64,000 nucleotides of DNA, from NCBI GenBank assembly GCA_963811775.1, contig CAWESO010000012.1, positions 62,001 to 126,000 of the forward strand, read 5' to 3'. This document shows, piece after piece, positions 62,531-64,000 of this stretch (within the stretch, counting starts at the first letter, position 1; the number at the start of each line of letters is the position of its first letter). Both the position numbers and the translations under genes were made by a program. The notes under the pieces were generated by a model. The model saw only the letters and a list, made by a program, of their open reading frames with translations, was not told the DNA's origin and did no database searches. The stretch is from Chersky-840 sp963811775 (GTDB lineage Bacteria > Actinomycetota > Acidimicrobiia > Acidimicrobiales > UBA8190).

Positions 62531-64000
62531 CTACCGGCGCGCCCCCGCCCCCGACGATTCGGCCCGCGAGGCGACGCCCGCCGCCGGCACCAAGTCGACC
62601 AGGAGCTCGGTCAGCGCTTCCACCGCGTCCTCGTCGGGCCCGAGGGGGATGACGAGCAGGCCCGTGTCGTCTTTGACCACGGACTCCGGACGCAGGCGCC
62701 GGAGCCGGACCCGGGCCGAGGCGGGGAGCTCGAGCGGGGCGATGCGGGCCACGAGCCCGCGCCGCCCGGGACGACCCGACCCCTGCCCGGGGCGCGCCGG
62801 GGTGGCCGACACCTCGCGCACCCCCGTCCGCAGGCATTCGACGCGCAGCCGGGCCACGGCCAGGAGCCCCTCGGCCGGGGCGGGCAGGGGGCCGAAGCGG
62901 TCGAGCCACTCGGTCCTGATGTCGTCGACCTCAGCCTCGGAGCCCACCGACGCCAGCCGGCGGTAGGCCTCGAGGCGCAGGTCCTCGCGTGCCACGTAGT
63001 CCGACGGCAGGTGCGCGTCGGAGGGGACGTCGATCTTCACCTCCACCGGGGGCCGCAGCGGCTCACCTTTCATGTCGGCCACGGCCTCGGCCACGAGCTG
63101 CACGTACAGGTCGTAGCCCACCGCCGCGATCTGCCCCGACTGGTCCTGGCCGAGGAGGTTGCCCGCCCCCCTGATCTCGAGGTCGCGCATGGCGATCTTG
63201 AACCCCGCCCCGAGCTCGGTCTGCTCCCCGATGGTCCGCAGGCGCTCGTAGGCGGCCTCGGACAGGACCTTGTCGGCGGGGTGGAAGAGATAGGCGTAGG
63301 CGCGCTGGCCCGAGCGTCCCACGCGTCCACGCAGCTGATGGAGCTGTCCCAGTCCGAGCCGGTCGGCCCGGTCGACCACGAGTGTGTTCACCGTCGGCAT
63401 GTCGATGCCGGACTCGATGATGGTGGTGCACACCAAGACGTCGAAGCGCTTCTCCCAGAAGTCGAGGACGACCTGCTCGAGGGTGCCCTCGTCCATCTGC
63501 CCGTGGGCTACGGCAACGCGAGTCTCGGGGACCAGCTCGCGTAGGCGCGCCGCGACGCCCTCGATGTTCTGGACCCAGTTGTGCACGAAGAACGCCTGAC
63601 CCTCGCGCAGGAGCTCGCGACGCAGCGCCTCGACCACGGCGGCCTCCTCGAACTCGCCCACGTAGGTGAGGATGGGCTGGCGCGCCGCGGGAGGCGTGTT
63701 GATGAGCGAGAGGTCGCGGATGCCGGTGAGGGCCATCTCGAGGGTGCGGGGGATGGGGTTGGCGCTCAGGGTCAGGACGTCCACGCCCGTCGCCATCTGC
63801 TTCATGGCCTCTTTGTGGGTGACGCCGAAACGCTGCTCTTCGTCCACCACCAGCAGACCGAGGTCCTTGAACGTGACGTCCCCCGCCAGCATGCGGTGCG
63901 TCCCCACCACGACGTCCACCGCGCCCGACGCCAGCCCGGCCACCACGTCGCGCGCCTGGGCCGGGGTCAGAAAGCGCGACAGCATCTCCACGCGCACCGG
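62531..64000 (-). CDS. mfd: transcription-repair coupling factor, C-terminal part (5' end outside window)
   Basis: The frame is open through the right edge, giving about 490 residues of Mfd. Visible helicase motifs are VVGTHRMLAGDVTFKDLG, VVDEEQRFGVTHKE (DEEQ box), ANPIPRTLEMALTGIRDL, CTTIIESGIDMPTVNTLVVD and QLHQLRGRVGRSGQRAYAYL (motif VI). A TRCF (D7) C-terminal domain follows from about residue 330 (LEAYRRLASVGSEAEVDDI), with a low-complexity tail. Mfd removes stalled RNA polymerase at lesions and recruits UvrA. The gene continues past the window. Confidence 0.96.
   Translation of the reverse strand, partial: PVRVEMLSRFLTPAQARDVVAGLASGAVDVVVGTHRMLAGDVTFKDLGLLVVDEEQRFGVTHKEAMKQMATGVDVLTLSANPIPRTLEMALTGIRDLSLINTPPAARQPILTYVGEFEEAAVVEALRRELLREGQAFFVHNWVQNIEGVAARLRELVPETRVAVAHGQMDEGTLEQVVLDFWEKRFDVLVCTTIIESGIDMPTVNTLVVDRADRLGLGQLHQLRGRVGRSGQRAYAYLFHPADKVLSEAAYERLRTIGEQTELGAGFKIAMRDLEIRGAGNLLGQDQSGQIAAVGYDLYVQLVAEAVADMKGEPLRPPVEVKIDVPSDAHLPSDYVAREDLRLEAYRRLASVGSEAEVDDIRTEWLDRFGPLPAPAEGLLAVARLRVECLRTGVREVSATPARPGQGSGRPGRRGLVARIAPLELPASARVRLRRLRPESVVKDDTGLLVIPLGPDEDAVEALTELLVDLVPAAGVASRAESSGAGARR

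Overview
The window is high-GC DNA from an actinobacterium, most likely an uncultured member of the Acidimicrobiia or a close relative. The evidence is the right-hand gene order mfd, PPIase-type lipoprotein, mazG, eno, divIC/ftsB-like, DUF501, ppx/gppA, which is the conserved actinobacterial arrangement. Actinobacteria-typical families (TIGR03084, MarR, NlpC/P60 RipA-like, DUF501) support this. Many genes overlap by GTGA or ATGA, and many apparently lack a leader: a TAnnnT box ends 6-7 nt before the start codon.

Layout. 1-24.4 kb is an ordinary chromosomal metabolic region: an acyl-CoA dehydrogenase, a CitE-like lyase, a HEAYPGHH metallopeptidase, dienelactone hydrolase, two NlpC/P60 wall hydrolases, an Lgt-like protein, a MarR regulator, and a DUF1214-sulfotransferase-SDR operon. 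It also holds a relic of a class III cyclase, a VapBC-type toxin-antitoxin pair butted against an odd tRNA-Leu(UAA), a glycosyltransferase/methyltransferase pair, a carboxylesterase, a PlsC acyltransferase, an epimerase-like protein and a class V aminotransferase. 24.6-55.7 kb is a surface-glycan region. It contains single- and double-domain GT2 glycosyltransferases, a GT2-methyltransferase fusion, several SAM methyltransferases (some with coiled coils), a YfhO-type membrane protein, large multi-pass membrane proteins of GT-C appearance, a nucleotide-sugar epimerase, a UDP-sugar dehydrogenase and DUF2304. 56-64 kb is the housekeeping block.

Mobile DNA occupies 41-50 kb. An IS3-family element (41041-42577) interrupts the 3' end of a membrane-protein gene whose tail survives on the far side. 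A second IS3-family element (44483-48320, with an ATC target duplication) was itself hit by an IS30-family element (again with an ATC duplication) and by an IS110-family element. The host orfA can be reassembled across both insertions. An IS21-type remnant truncates another membrane-protein gene that also carries an in-frame stop.

Many genes are broken by single-base shifts, including eno, the divIC/ftsB-like gene and mazG. Because eno should be essential and the shifts are scattered one-base events, much of this is better explained by uncorrected indels in the assembly than by gene death. The M48 peptidase, the IS transposases and the 49.1-kb membrane gene look more like real decay. No CRISPR array, rRNA or prophage was seen.
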